DNA of 11,885 bases from an uncultured Lachnospiraceae bacterium (GTDB taxonomy: Bacteria > Bacillota > Clostridia > Lachnospirales > Lachnospiraceae), in the NCBI GenBank assembly GCA_946566415.1, contig CAMNWW010000042.1:1-11885 (forward strand), in the 5' to 3' direction. A program made the translations under genes and the position numbers. Positions 1 through 7,394 of the stretch are shown here, in pieces (position 1 is the first letter of the stretch; the number at the start of each line of letters is the position of its first letter). Under the pieces are notes generated by a model. The model was not told where the DNA came from, made no database searches, and saw nothing but the letters and a program-made list of their open reading frames with translations.

Positions 1-1
1 C

Positions 2-1051
2 GACCTGATTATCCTGGCCAATCTTTCTGAACTTAGCCGTGACTATAAGCTTCATCTGGCGGGAATAAAAAAAGGCGATATTTATCAGATACTTCCTGAA
101 ATAATGCATTTCAGACTAATCCTCAGCATTACAGAGACCAAAAAAGAAAACTTGATTTTTGACCCTATTTTGTTCATGTATTTAGTAACCAATTTCAGCA
201 GCGCGACATTTAAGATTTATGTGCTGAATTATACTTTCTACTCATTTGTCATGTCGGCCAAACAGCATTTTGCCCATATTGTGCTGCCGGGGAAAGACGG
301 AAAATGCCTGATAGCGACCACATCCGAAGACGAGAAAGTAATTAACGTTACATATGATATGATGGATGAGATGATCTCCACCAACTGCTACCCTGTCTTC
401 AGCGAATATACCGTGACAGAAATGATCGGCAGCAAATGGTATATGCGTTCCATCATAGGGAAAAATATCCGTATATTGATCGGCACGATCAATGAATTCT
501 TTCTTCCCCATGATATATTTGAAAAACTTGCGGATGAATATTTTGCAGACTCTCCGGAAATTCTTGATGAATTGAAGAACATTAACATAGTTTTAAATAA
601 CGCCACCTACAACTCGGATATACAAATTTTATTATATGGACAGACTCTAAATAATTATGCACTTACCGGAGAGCTGAATTTCTTTAATAAAATAATAAAA
701 GTTTCCATCAGCGACAGGATCGCCCATATTAAGAACATGATCCACCTGCTGGAAAATTATCCAAATATAAAAATAAAAATTATCAAAGGATACTTTATTG
801 AAGAATTTAAACAGTATGATAACCCGAGCTGTTTTTTATCCAGTACCGCTAATTACCTTAGGATTAACTCTAAATATACCGACAAGACCCTTCTTGTAAT
901 AAAAGACTCCAAGTTAAGCAGGACCTTTGACCGTTTCTTCGATGAAGCATGGGATAACCGGGGCGATGTGGTTGCAGACAGCGGGATCATCCCTATGATC
1001 GAGCTCTCGCTTAACTATATTGAACTTTTAGACGACGACAGGATTCTTTGA
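2..1051 (+). CDS. C-terminal part of an unrecognised protein, possibly a regulator (5' truncated by window edge)
   Basis: The frame is open from base 2 with no stop, so the gene begins outside the window; 349 residues are visible. The first in-frame ATG (104) has no convincing ribosome binding site and the sequence upstream of it codes equally well, so it is internal. The visible part is soluble, with no clear membrane segment or signal peptide, and mixes alpha/beta stretches rich in Ile, Asn and Lys. I see no catalytic motif that I recognise. Near the C-terminus, the segment TFDRFFDEAWDNRG (about 60 residues before the end) recalls effector domains of some regulators, but this is only a resemblance. 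A large one-off protein directly upstream of a transporter/hydrolase pair, separated from it by a terminator, fits a pathway-specific regulator whose DNA-binding domain would be in the missing N-terminus. That role is inference. Confidence 0.75.
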   Translation, partial: DLIILANLSELSRDYKLHLAGIKKGDIYQILPEIMHFRLILSITETKKENLIFDPILFMYLVTNFSSATFKIYVLNYTFYSFVMSAKQHFAHIVLPGKDGKCLIATTSEDEKVINVTYDMMDEMISTNCYPVFSEYTVTEMIGSKWYMRSIIGKNIRILIGTINEFFLPHDIFEKLADEYFADSPEILDELKNINIVLNNATYNSDIQILLYGQTLNNYALTGELNFFNKIIKVSISDRIAHIKNMIHLLENYPNIKIKIIKGYFIEEFKQYDNPSCFLSSTANYLRINSKYTDKTLLVIKDSKLSRTFDRFFDEAWDNRGDVVADSGIIPMIELSLNYIELLDDDRIL

Positions 1052-1093
1052 AAAAGGTGAATTCATCTTTATTCATCTTTTTCACTATTTTTT
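1050..1093 (+). terminator. Intrinsic terminator after the first gene
   Basis: GAAAAAGGTGAAT (1050-1062) pairs with ATTCATCTTTTTC (1071-1083) over 13 bp with one G-U, around an 8-nt loop, and six T's follow at 1088-1093. The left arm starts inside the stop codon of the preceding gene. Confidence 0.75.
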
Positions 1094-1143
1094 CATTGCG
1101 ATTTCTCATGGGAGCATGTTACCGTAATGGTGACGGACGAACT

Positions 1144-1197
1144 GGCAAGGGTAATGGGTTTATTGTGACCTATTATTTCTTGCCCTTCTTATTTTTT
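1144..1197 (+). promoter_or_regulatory. Terminator-like hairpin in the leader of the AGCS gene (possible attenuator)
   Basis: GGCAAG (1144-1149) pairs with CTTGCC (1179-1184). The stem continues through 1150-1159 pairing with 1168-1178, using several G-U pairs and one bulged T, around an 8-nt loop. A U-rich stretch ends in six T's at 1192-1197. It lies 47 nt before the transporter start, so it would stop transcripts before the gene unless bypassed. TTACC at 1119-1123 could pair with GGTAA at 1150-1154 in its left arm, the minimum needed for an alternative fold. I do not recognise a known riboswitch class in the roughly 50 nt upstream, and no good promoter was found between the two hairpins. 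Confidence 0.5.
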
Positions 1198-1243
1198 GAT
1201 GAAAATTATTAAAATTTAAGGAAAAGGAGAAATCGTTTACATT

Positions 1244-2548
1244 ATGTTAGAAACCGTAGAAAAAATTATTGGCACGATATCCAGCGCCATATGGCCAATC
1301 TACCTCCCTTGCGTCCTGATCGTAGGATTGTTTTTAATAATACGTACTTTTGCAAAGATCCAAAATTCCTGCTCTAAAAAGTCAAAGGTAAAATTCGCCA
1401 ACCTGATCGGTCCGGCGTCGATATCACTCGGAGCTATGATCGGTACAGGGGCGATCATCGGTGTACTAGGATCTTTATCTAATTTGGTATCCCAAGGGCA
1501 GGCCCGTCTGGAAGCAATGGCTATATGGGCGCTGATCGGCGCGCTCGTCATGGTTCCCGTTTCCTACTGTGAAACCTTGTGCTCCAAGATAATGGGAAAG
1601 ACTCCGAAAGAGTATATCTCTATGCTGCTTTCCCCGAAAATAAGCCTTGTCTATGCGGTCGGTTTTGCCGCGCTGTATATCTTTGGGTTCGGCGGTTTTC
1701 AGTTCAGCGGCATGGATTCGGTCGTAACGATCATTACAGCGGAATATTTTTCAGTGAGCCTGGATCAGATTCAAAGGTTTTTGTTTATTGTAACGCCGGT
1801 CCTGCTTATTCTTGCTGTTATTGTATTGACTAAAAAGCACCAGATATTCATTAATTCCATGACGTATATGATCGGAACGGCAGTGGTTTTATATTTTATT
1901 TTCTTTACAATATTTATCGTAAAGACTAACAGTCATATTCCGATATATATTAGTAGAATGATCGAAGGTATGAAAAATCCGGTAAACGCGATGATGGGCG
2001 TCCCTCTCGGTTTTATTCTGGGAATGCAGAGGGTTATGCAGACGGCCGAAACCGGTCTGGGAGCGCTGGCCATGTCTGCCCAGGAATCCGATTCTGAGCC
2101 AAGAGAAGCGGCAATGATATCACTGCTGCCAACGATCGTAACCATTTTTGTCTCCATTATCGTAACGACCTATATCGCGTCCTATGGCGTGGCGAATGGA
2201 ATCATTTCGTATCCCTCGGACTCCGTAACCAGGCTGAAAGACTTTTTTATGACGGCGTCCTCGGTAACCGGTGTATTTGGTTTATTTGTATTGTCGGCCT
2301 TTACGTTACTCTCCGGACTGACCACTCTGCTCGGTTCTTATTATTTTCTTACTGTATTGTTTCACAATACAGAAAACACCAACATCGCTATATATCTAGC
2401 GATTATGGTTACTGCCGGGTCGCTGGCGGTATTTGGGTTTAATATTGTATTTGATGCGGTTGATTTACTGTTATTTATCGTCGGCGGACTGAACATCACG
2501 GCGCTTGCGATATTTGCGGTAAAAAAATGGCAGGAATACAAATTATAA
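1244..2548 (+). CDS. AGCS-family alanine/glycine:cation symporter, divergent member
   Basis: A 434-residue polytopic membrane protein of the amino acid:cation symporter AGCS family (LeuT-like fold), which takes up small amino acids with Na+ or H+. The family pattern is visible: an N-terminal membrane segment (about 16-36), the unwound-helix glycine motif GAMIGTGAIIGV (63-74), and the family signature around 260-275, here GMQRVMQTAETGLG. The signature is altered: most members read close to RGxFSNEAGLGSAP, and only the ETGLG part is kept, so the substrate may not be plain Ala or Gly. About ten membrane segments fit the hydrophobicity. The ribosome binding site AAGGAG is unusually far (14 nt) from ATG 1244, but no usable start lies between. 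The leader carries a terminator-like hairpin, and a hydrolase gene follows in the same direction after a structured spacer, suggesting uptake of the hydrolase's substrate or product. Confidence 0.85.
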   Translation: MLETVEKIIGTISSAIWPIYLPCVLIVGLFLIIRTFAKIQNSCSKKSKVKFANLIGPASISLGAMIGTGAIIGVLGSLSNLVSQGQARLEAMAIWALIGALVMVPVSYCETLCSKIMGKTPKEYISMLLSPKISLVYAVGFAALYIFGFGGFQFSGMDSVVTIITAEYFSVSLDQIQRFLFIVTPVLLILAVIVLTKKHQIFINSMTYMIGTAVVLYFIFFTIFIVKTNSHIPIYISRMIEGMKNPVNAMMGVPLGFILGMQRVMQTAETGLGALAMSAQESDSEPREAAMISLLPTIVTIFVSIIVTTYIASYGVANGIISYPSDSVTRLKDFFMTASSVTGVFGLFVLSAFTLLSGLTTLLGSYYFLTVLFHNTENTNIAIYLAIMVTAGSLAVFGFNIVFDAVDLLLFIVGGLNITALAIFAVKKWQEYKL

Positions 2549-2553
2549 TATTT

Positions 2554-2776
2554 GATGCCAGGGTCAAAAGGTCTGAATCCACATCGTGCTTGCGCGAAGG
2601 TGGATGAATGACCTTGGGACCCGCCCCGATATGAGGATAAAAGTGGGGCGTAAGCTCCACGATATCCGAATATTGGGCTGGGCACTGAATGTCCAGTGGA
2701 CATTCGTTTAGTGCCGACCGAAGCGGAGCGTAGATGTGGGAGCGCAAAGCGCGGAACAATCCGTAAGGCATCTTTT
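2554..2776 (+). other. Structured intergenic element of about 220 nt (candidate ncRNA or miniature repeat)
   Basis: The gap between transporter and hydrolase is filled by nested inverted repeats. The ends GATGCC (2554-2559) and GGCATC (2767-2772) close the whole, and four T's follow. Arm A (2561-2622): GGGTC/GACCC, GGTC/GACC, ATCCAC/GTGGAT, then CGTGC-TT-GCGCG. Arm B (2625-2677): CCCGATAT/ATATTGGG, a ga/ga internal loop, GGATA/TATCC, an aaa/ga loop, then GTGGGGC-GTAA-GCTCCAC, a GNRA-type tetraloop. Arm C (2681-2715): GGCAC/GTGCC and AATGTCC-AGT-GGACATT. Small hairpins GCGC-AAA-GCGC and CGGA-ACAA-TCCG follow. No credible ORF fits. From memory, similar sequence recurs between genes in Lachnospiraceae, but I could not verify copies. 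It could be a dispersed element, a structured RNA, or both. Confidence 0.6.
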
Positions 2777-2825
2777 AACCTCAACATCATATTATACTTA
2801 ATTAAATTTAATGGAGGAATCTTTT

Positions 2826-4460
2826 ATGTCTCAAACTATTTTTTACAATGCACAAGTTGTTACGATGGATGCGAAACACCCGCAAGCCGAGGCTGTCCTG
2901 GTGGAAAATGGAAAAATCATAAAGGTCGGCTCTAACGCCGAGATCCTTGCTCTTAAAAACGGCGGCGCCGCCTTAAGAGATCTCGAAAGCCAAACTTTGA
3001 TGCCAGGATTTATCGACCCACATTCCCATTTATCGGCCGTTGCGTATAACCTACTTCTGGTAAACGCAAATCCGTCTCCTAGCGGCTGCTGCGACACAAA
3101 AGAAGCGCTTATAGAGGAGTTTAAAAAAGGGCTGGCTGCCGGAGATTTCAATAACGGTGAGTGGCTGATGGGAATGGGATACGATAACTCTGCATTTCCG
3201 GACGGCAAGCATATTACACGCCTTGACCTGGATACAATTTCCACAGAAATTCCTATTTCCTGCGTCCATACATCCGGTCACTGCGGCATCCTGAACACAA
3301 AAGCTCTCCAAATTTTAGGATACTGGGGAGACGATTTTGTTGTTCCAGACGGCGGTACTGTGGAGCGTTTTCCTGAAACCGGAGAGCCTAACGGACTCAT
3401 TACAGAGACCGCGTTTCTTGCTCCGGAAGCCCAAATGAAGATGAAGACCCCTGCTTTTGACAAAGTGTGCTCTTCTATCGAAAAAGCGTGCAGGAAATAT
3501 TCCTCTTATGGTATTACTACCTGCCTGGACGCCCGCGTCACCATGAATGAATACCAATTATTGACAGCAGCCGCTCAAATGGGGGCTATCAATCTCGATG
3601 TATTAGGCCTTGCCACTCCGCAGGCTGCCGACCAGATTCTGACGAAGGGCCAGACCTATGTTCCGTATAAAGACCATATCAGAATGGGGGGATACAAACT
3701 TTTCCTTGACGGTTCTCCTCAGGCCAAAACAGCCTGGCTCTCCCAGCCGTACTATGTGGCTCCGGAAGGAAAGCCAGATGATTACAACGGCTTCCCGGTA
3801 ATGAAGGACGAGGATGTTGTCGCTGCTGCAAAGACCTGTCTGGAAAACAAATGGCAGTTAAACGTACACTGTAACGGCGACGCTGCCTGCGAGCAGTTTA
3901 TACGTTGTTATACACAGGCAATCGAAGAAACCGGGATTCACGAAGATCTTCGGCCGGTAATGGTTCATGCCCAGACCGTACGCGAAGACCAGTTGGATAG
4001 GATGAAACAGATCGGCATGATTCCCACCTTTTTCTTAGATCATGTGTATTACTGGGGAGACTGGCATTATAATTCTGTCCTTGGACCTGAAAGAGCCGAG
4101 AGAATCAGTCCAATCCGGTCCGCCATTAACCGCGGCATGAATTATACAATGCATCAGGATTCGCCTGTTGTAGAGCCTAACGCTCTGTTTGCAGTACACA
4201 ATGCCGTGAACCGCACTACTAAAAAAGGCCGTGTATTGGGAGAAGATCAGAAACTCACAGTAGAGGAAGCGCTGAAAGGTATCACAATTAACGGCGCTTA
4301 CCAAATTTTTGAAGAAAACCAGAAAGGAAGTATCACGGAAGGCAAGATAGCCGACCTGGTAATCCTTGACCGGAATCCTTTGACGGTTCCTTCCGGTGAA
4401 CTAAAGGATATCGCCGTACTGGAAACAATCAAGGAAGGCGAAACGGTTTTTACCGCTTAA
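2826..4460 (+). CDS. YtcJ-like metal-dependent amidohydrolase (amidohydrolase family 3)
   Basis: A 544-residue cytoplasmic hydrolase of the amidohydrolase superfamily, YtcJ-like branch, which hydrolyses amide or related bonds with one or two metals in a TIM barrel. Visible residues: the HxH metal pair in GFIDPHSHL (H66, H68), a His pair in CVHTSGHCG (H148, H152), a candidate carbamylated Lys in GYKLFLDGS (K291), metal His in NVHCNGD (H348) and VMVHAQT (H381), and the catalytic Asp in HQDSPV (D445). The composite beta-sandwich is formed by the N-terminal 60 residues and the C-terminal 45 (KGSITEGKIADLVILD). Length is normal for the family and all key residues are present. Start chosen: GGAGG at 2813-2817 lies 8 nt before ATG 2826; an in-frame ATG at 2811 overlaps that ribosome binding site and is rejected. 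The substrate cannot be told; the AGCS neighbour hints at an N-acyl or amidated amino acid or small peptide. Confidence 0.9.
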   Translation: MSQTIFYNAQVVTMDAKHPQAEAVLVENGKIIKVGSNAEILALKNGGAALRDLESQTLMPGFIDPHSHLSAVAYNLLLVNANPSPSGCCDTKEALIEEFKKGLAAGDFNNGEWLMGMGYDNSAFPDGKHITRLDLDTISTEIPISCVHTSGHCGILNTKALQILGYWGDDFVVPDGGTVERFPETGEPNGLITETAFLAPEAQMKMKTPAFDKVCSSIEKACRKYSSYGITTCLDARVTMNEYQLLTAAAQMGAINLDVLGLATPQAADQILTKGQTYVPYKDHIRMGGYKLFLDGSPQAKTAWLSQPYYVAPEGKPDDYNGFPVMKDEDVVAAAKTCLENKWQLNVHCNGDAACEQFIRCYTQAIEETGIHEDLRPVMVHAQTVREDQLDRMKQIGMIPTFFLDHVYYWGDWHYNSVLGPERAERISPIRSAINRGMNYTMHQDSPVVEPNALFAVHNAVNRTTKKGRVLGEDQKLTVEEALKGITINGAYQIFEENQKGSITEGKIADLVILDRNPLTVPSGELKDIAVLETIKEGETVFTA

Positions 4461-4479
4461 TTTCATATTTCTAAACCTG

Positions 4480-4511
4480 AAAAATCCGGAACCATTTATT
4501 GGTTCCGGATT
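4480..4511 (-). terminator. Terminator of the LolD-type operon at the convergent gene junction
   Basis: AATCCGGAACC (4483-4493) and GGTTCCGGATT (4501-4511) form an 11-bp stem with a 7-nt loop. On the - strand the stem is followed by T's (4484 to 4480). On the + strand no T run follows, so it is at best a weak stop for the amidohydrolase gene, which has no other terminator. The right arm lies inside the last codons of the FtsX gene. Confidence 0.7.
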
Positions 4512-5887
4512 GCTTCTAACGGACTGAGCCGCATTGCCCTGAGCGCCGGGAAGTATCCCGCCATCATACCTACCAGCACTGCGAAACCGATCGACAGCGC
4601 TATGAGCCAGAGCGGTATGTAGGAAATGCCGCTGCTAAGTCCCATGCTGCTGCCTGTTTCCGCAAACAAGAAATTAATTGTTGCTGAAAGCAGGAAACTT
4701 AGAATATTTCCAATGATCCCTCCAAGAAGTCCTATAAACCCGGCCTCCATCAGGAACATCTGCCTGATATTCTTCAGACGGCATCCAAGTACTTTGAATA
4801 CTCCGATCTCTTTCGTCCTTTCATAAATTGACATCATCATTGTGTTTGCGATACCGATCGCTGCCACCAAAAGCGATACCGCTCCAATCCCGCCGAGAAC
4901 TGCTTCAACGACAACGAGTTCTCTTTGCATGCTCTCCAAAAATTCCACATTACTCTGCACATTATATCCCATGCCGCGCAAAACCTGTGAAACTTCCTCC
5001 ACATTATCCAGATCGTCTACCTTAACCTTAGCGGAAGAATAGGCGAAGAAATTATATGGCTTTCCCGTCTTGGTGGACGGCTGCCCTGGAATGACTCTTC
5101 CTGTAAATTCCTTTCGGAGAAGGCTTTTCAGTGTTGTGATATCACAATACGCGCTGTAGTAAAATGGAGTATAGGTATCCGGATCACCTTCGACTACCCC
5201 GCTTGCCTTAACAAGCGTTTTCTTCGCCGCTCTCGGCTGCCCGGCGTTCCCGTTCTCGTCCACATAACCGTATCTGGCCTGATCATAGGATTCCGTGTCC
5301 AGAATCAAGAACAATGTATCTTTCTCCATATCAATGTCCGGCAGTTCCCCGCTCTCCCAATAGCCTTCGTTCGTATTCTTGTCGTAGAACTGCTGTATGA
5401 TGCCGTTCCCATACACGAATTCCAGCTTATTTCCGCCTGATTGCGGAAGAGAACCGCCTTCCTTAATAGGAATGTTCTGTGCCGCAAGCGCCTCCGGCGT
5501 GGTCGCCTCTATATTCAGATAGCACATATATCTTCCTTTCAGTGCATATGCGCTCATCGAATACACTGGAGCCGCCAAGGAAACATGTTCGATCCCCTCA
5601 AAATCCTGAATCGTCTCGTCTGTAATATACTTTGTGGACTCCTCTTCGTCGCTGTCCGAATAATAAAACATACTCTCCCCTGCTCCCTGCCCGGTGACAG
5701 TCAGCATGGTAAGACCTCCTGAATTCTCCAGCTCTTTGTACATGGATTCCTGGAGTCCCAGTCCCAGGGAAATCATGACAACGATCGACGCTGTACCGAT
5801 GATGACGCCTAATACCGTCAGGAATGTACGGAGCTTACGCCTCTTAAGATTCCCGATGCTCATCCTCAGTAAGTCTGTCAAACTCAT
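4496..5887 (-). CDS. MacB-type FtsX-domain ABC transporter permease
   Basis: A 463-residue permease with the MacB layout: one N-terminal membrane helix (about 21-43, after the amphipathic KRRKLRTFLTVLGVIIG), a long extracytoplasmic core (about 45-325), and three C-terminal helices (about 326-349, 378-405, 424-447) forming the FtsX domain. Hallmarks are IYERTKEIGVFKVLG (354-368), the coupling segment that contacts the ATPase, and the final AGYFPALRAMRLSPLEAIR. Such proteins do not conduct substrate through the membrane; they use ATP to drive work on the outer side (mechanotransmission), for example drug, peptide or lipoprotein handling. The start overlaps the preceding gene's end by 44 nt, with GGAAGG 8 nt before the ATG, implying translational coupling. 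It is the last gene of the operon and is followed by a terminator. Substrate unknown. Confidence 0.9.
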   Translation of the reverse strand: MSLTDLLRMSIGNLKRRKLRTFLTVLGVIIGTASIVVMISLGLGLQESMYKELENSGGLTMLTVTGQGAGESMFYYSDSDEEESTKYITDETIQDFEGIEHVSLAAPVYSMSAYALKGRYMCYLNIEATTPEALAAQNIPIKEGGSLPQSGGNKLEFVYGNGIIQQFYDKNTNEGYWESGELPDIDMEKDTLFLILDTESYDQARYGYVDENGNAGQPRAAKKTLVKASGVVEGDPDTYTPFYYSAYCDITTLKSLLRKEFTGRVIPGQPSTKTGKPYNFFAYSSAKVKVDDLDNVEEVSQVLRGMGYNVQSNVEFLESMQRELVVVEAVLGGIGAVSLLVAAIGIANTMMMSIYERTKEIGVFKVLGCRLKNIRQMFLMEAGFIGLLGGIIGNILSFLLSATINFLFAETGSSMGLSSGISYIPLWLIALSIGFAVLVGMMAGYFPALRAMRLSPLEAIRNQ

Positions 5888-7394
5888 CTGCCAATCCTTC
5901 CTCCTCTTTTTGAAGTTTTTGTTTCTTCTTCTTTTTATAGATCACGATTCCCGCTATCACAGCGGCAATGACTGCTACAGCCACGACGACCGGAATGACC
6001 GGAAAAGCCGCCTCCTCTTCTTCCATCATCATTTCGCCCATATCGACAGGCTCCATCATCTCCATGACTTCGAGCTGGAACTCCTTTTCTTCCGTCTTCA
6101 CCGCGCCGTCCTCATCTTCGTAGCTCATTATCATCTTCATGGAAGCAGGACCTGCCGTCACTTCCTCTCCGGTCAGCATTGCGTCGATATTCGCCGTCGC
6201 TCCAGGTTCCACATTTCCAATGAAAAGCTCCTCTGTGCTGATTCCGCCGCCCTCAAATTTCGTTTTTACGTTGTAGAGTTTCACCCGTCCCAGATTATGA
6301 AGTTCGCACATGATGTTTGCCTCATCCCCGACGCTGATCGAAGCCGGGCTGATCTCGAACTCGCTGAACTCAAACCTTGCATCCTGTTTCACCGGTATGG
6401 AAACCGCTGAAGCGCTCTCATACTGTCCGCCCTGTGAATCTTCATATTTCATGGACACATCTACGCTGTAAGGCTTCTGCACAAGATCTGCCTTGGCATT
6501 CAGCTCAATGGAGATATCTGCCGTCCCGTTCGCCTTAATGCTTTCCAGATAGATCGAGTTGGAACCGGATGCAGGAAGAAACGCCGGCGACGCAGTATTC
6601 GCATCCATTCCTTCCGTAGGGGCGCTTAAGTCAAAAAGCATATTGGATACCGCCGTCTTCTTGGAGGTGTTTTTCAGGTGGATGGTCAGGCTGAAGTTCG
6701 TCCCCGCCTTGACTACCGCCGGGCTTGTCGTAAATCCGGTGACGATGACTCTCGGCGTTGCCGTCACCGAACTTCCCCCTCCTCCGGAAGATACGTCTCC
6801 GTTTATGATACCGCCCGCGTCAGAAATATCTCCGATCGGTTCCTGGATGTCCCCCGCCGGGGGCTGCTGCGTGTTCTGATCGCTTGGATTCTGAGGCTGA
6901 GGCTTCTCCTCGGGTTTTGCGATGGTTGAGACGTAAAGCCTATATTCGCCCTCACCTTTTCTTCCATCACCTGTAGAACAGATAACATCAAAAATTAGCG
7001 TATAGGACTTTGTGCTGACATTCTCCCTTGCGGTAAAAGTAAATTCTATCTCCTTTTCTTCTCCTGCCGCAAGGCTGTCTATCGGCACGGTATAATCTTT
7101 ATTTACAATTTCAAAAGGCCATTCATCGATATTCGAGCTTATATGGGGGGTGATTTTGATATCCGCCTGCTCCTTCTGCTCGTTATTTCTTACGATAAGC
7201 CCAACCGTCTTCGTCTCAGAATAATTGAAACTGATAGGCTTTGTATCCTCCGCCGCCCTTACTTCTATTTTAGGAGGCTCTACCTTAGTGTCATCTCCTT
7301 CCGCCTGCACTGTCAGCACCGGAACGCCCGGTATAGCCCCAATCATAACAGTCAATGTGATGATAAATGCCATTGCTTTCTTAAATCTTTTCAT
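5844..7394 (-). CDS. Membrane-anchored extracytoplasmic protein with COG1361/CARDB-like domains
   Basis: A 516-residue exported protein. It has a Sec signal peptide (residues 1-31, KRFKK then a hydrophobic stretch, ending VQA/EG) and three beta-rich Ig-like regions (about 40-158, 213-336, 340-443) of the COG1361/CARDB kind. Motifs such as KAGTNFSLTIHLKNTSKK and VGDEANIMCELHNLGR are typical. A Pro/Gln/Gly/Ser-rich linker (about 160-210) separates the first two. A Met- and Glu-rich stretch (443-462) precedes a single membrane helix (464-486) and a charged cytoplasmic tail beginning KKKKKQK. It sits between the ATPase and permease genes (14-nt overlap with the first, 44-nt with the second), the place where MacAB or YknXYZ systems usually have an HlyD-like adaptor. 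I infer that it is the extracytoplasmic partner of this transporter. AAAGGAG lies 7 nt from the ATG. Confidence 0.8.
   Translation of the reverse strand: MKRFKKAMAFIITLTVMIGAIPGVPVLTVQAEGDDTKVEPPKIEVRAAEDTKPISFNYSETKTVGLIVRNNEQKEQADIKITPHISSNIDEWPFEIVNKDYTVPIDSLAAGEEKEIEFTFTARENVSTKSYTLIFDVICSTGDGRKGEGEYRLYVSTIAKPEEKPQPQNPSDQNTQQPPAGDIQEPIGDISDAGGIINGDVSSGGGGSSVTATPRVIVTGFTTSPAVVKAGTNFSLTIHLKNTSKKTAVSNMLFDLSAPTEGMDANTASPAFLPASGSNSIYLESIKANGTADISIELNAKADLVQKPYSVDVSMKYEDSQGGQYESASAVSIPVKQDARFEFSEFEISPASISVGDEANIMCELHNLGRVKLYNVKTKFEGGGISTEELFIGNVEPGATANIDAMLTGEEVTAGPASMKMIMSYEDEDGAVKTEEKEFQLEVMEMMEPVDMGEMMMEEEEAAFPVIPVVVAVAVIAAVIAGIVIYKKKKKQKLQKEEEGLADEFDRLTEDEHRES

Noticed and set aside
1094..1200. 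Glycine riboswitch before the AGCS gene
   Set aside because: Only about 50 nt precede the terminator-like hairpin and the conserved glycine-aptamer segments are not seen.
2362..2790. Antisense open frames over the structured element
   Set aside because: Their composition follows the inverted repeats, they run into the transporter gene, and no start signals are seen.
2811..2825. ATG 2811 as the amidohydrolase start
   Set aside because: This ATG overlaps the GGAGG ribosome binding site that serves ATG 2826.
5694..6410. 238-codon open frame on the + strand
   Set aside because: It lies antisense to the FtsX and COG1361-like genes, is rich in His, Arg and Leu without domain logic, and has no ribosome binding site.
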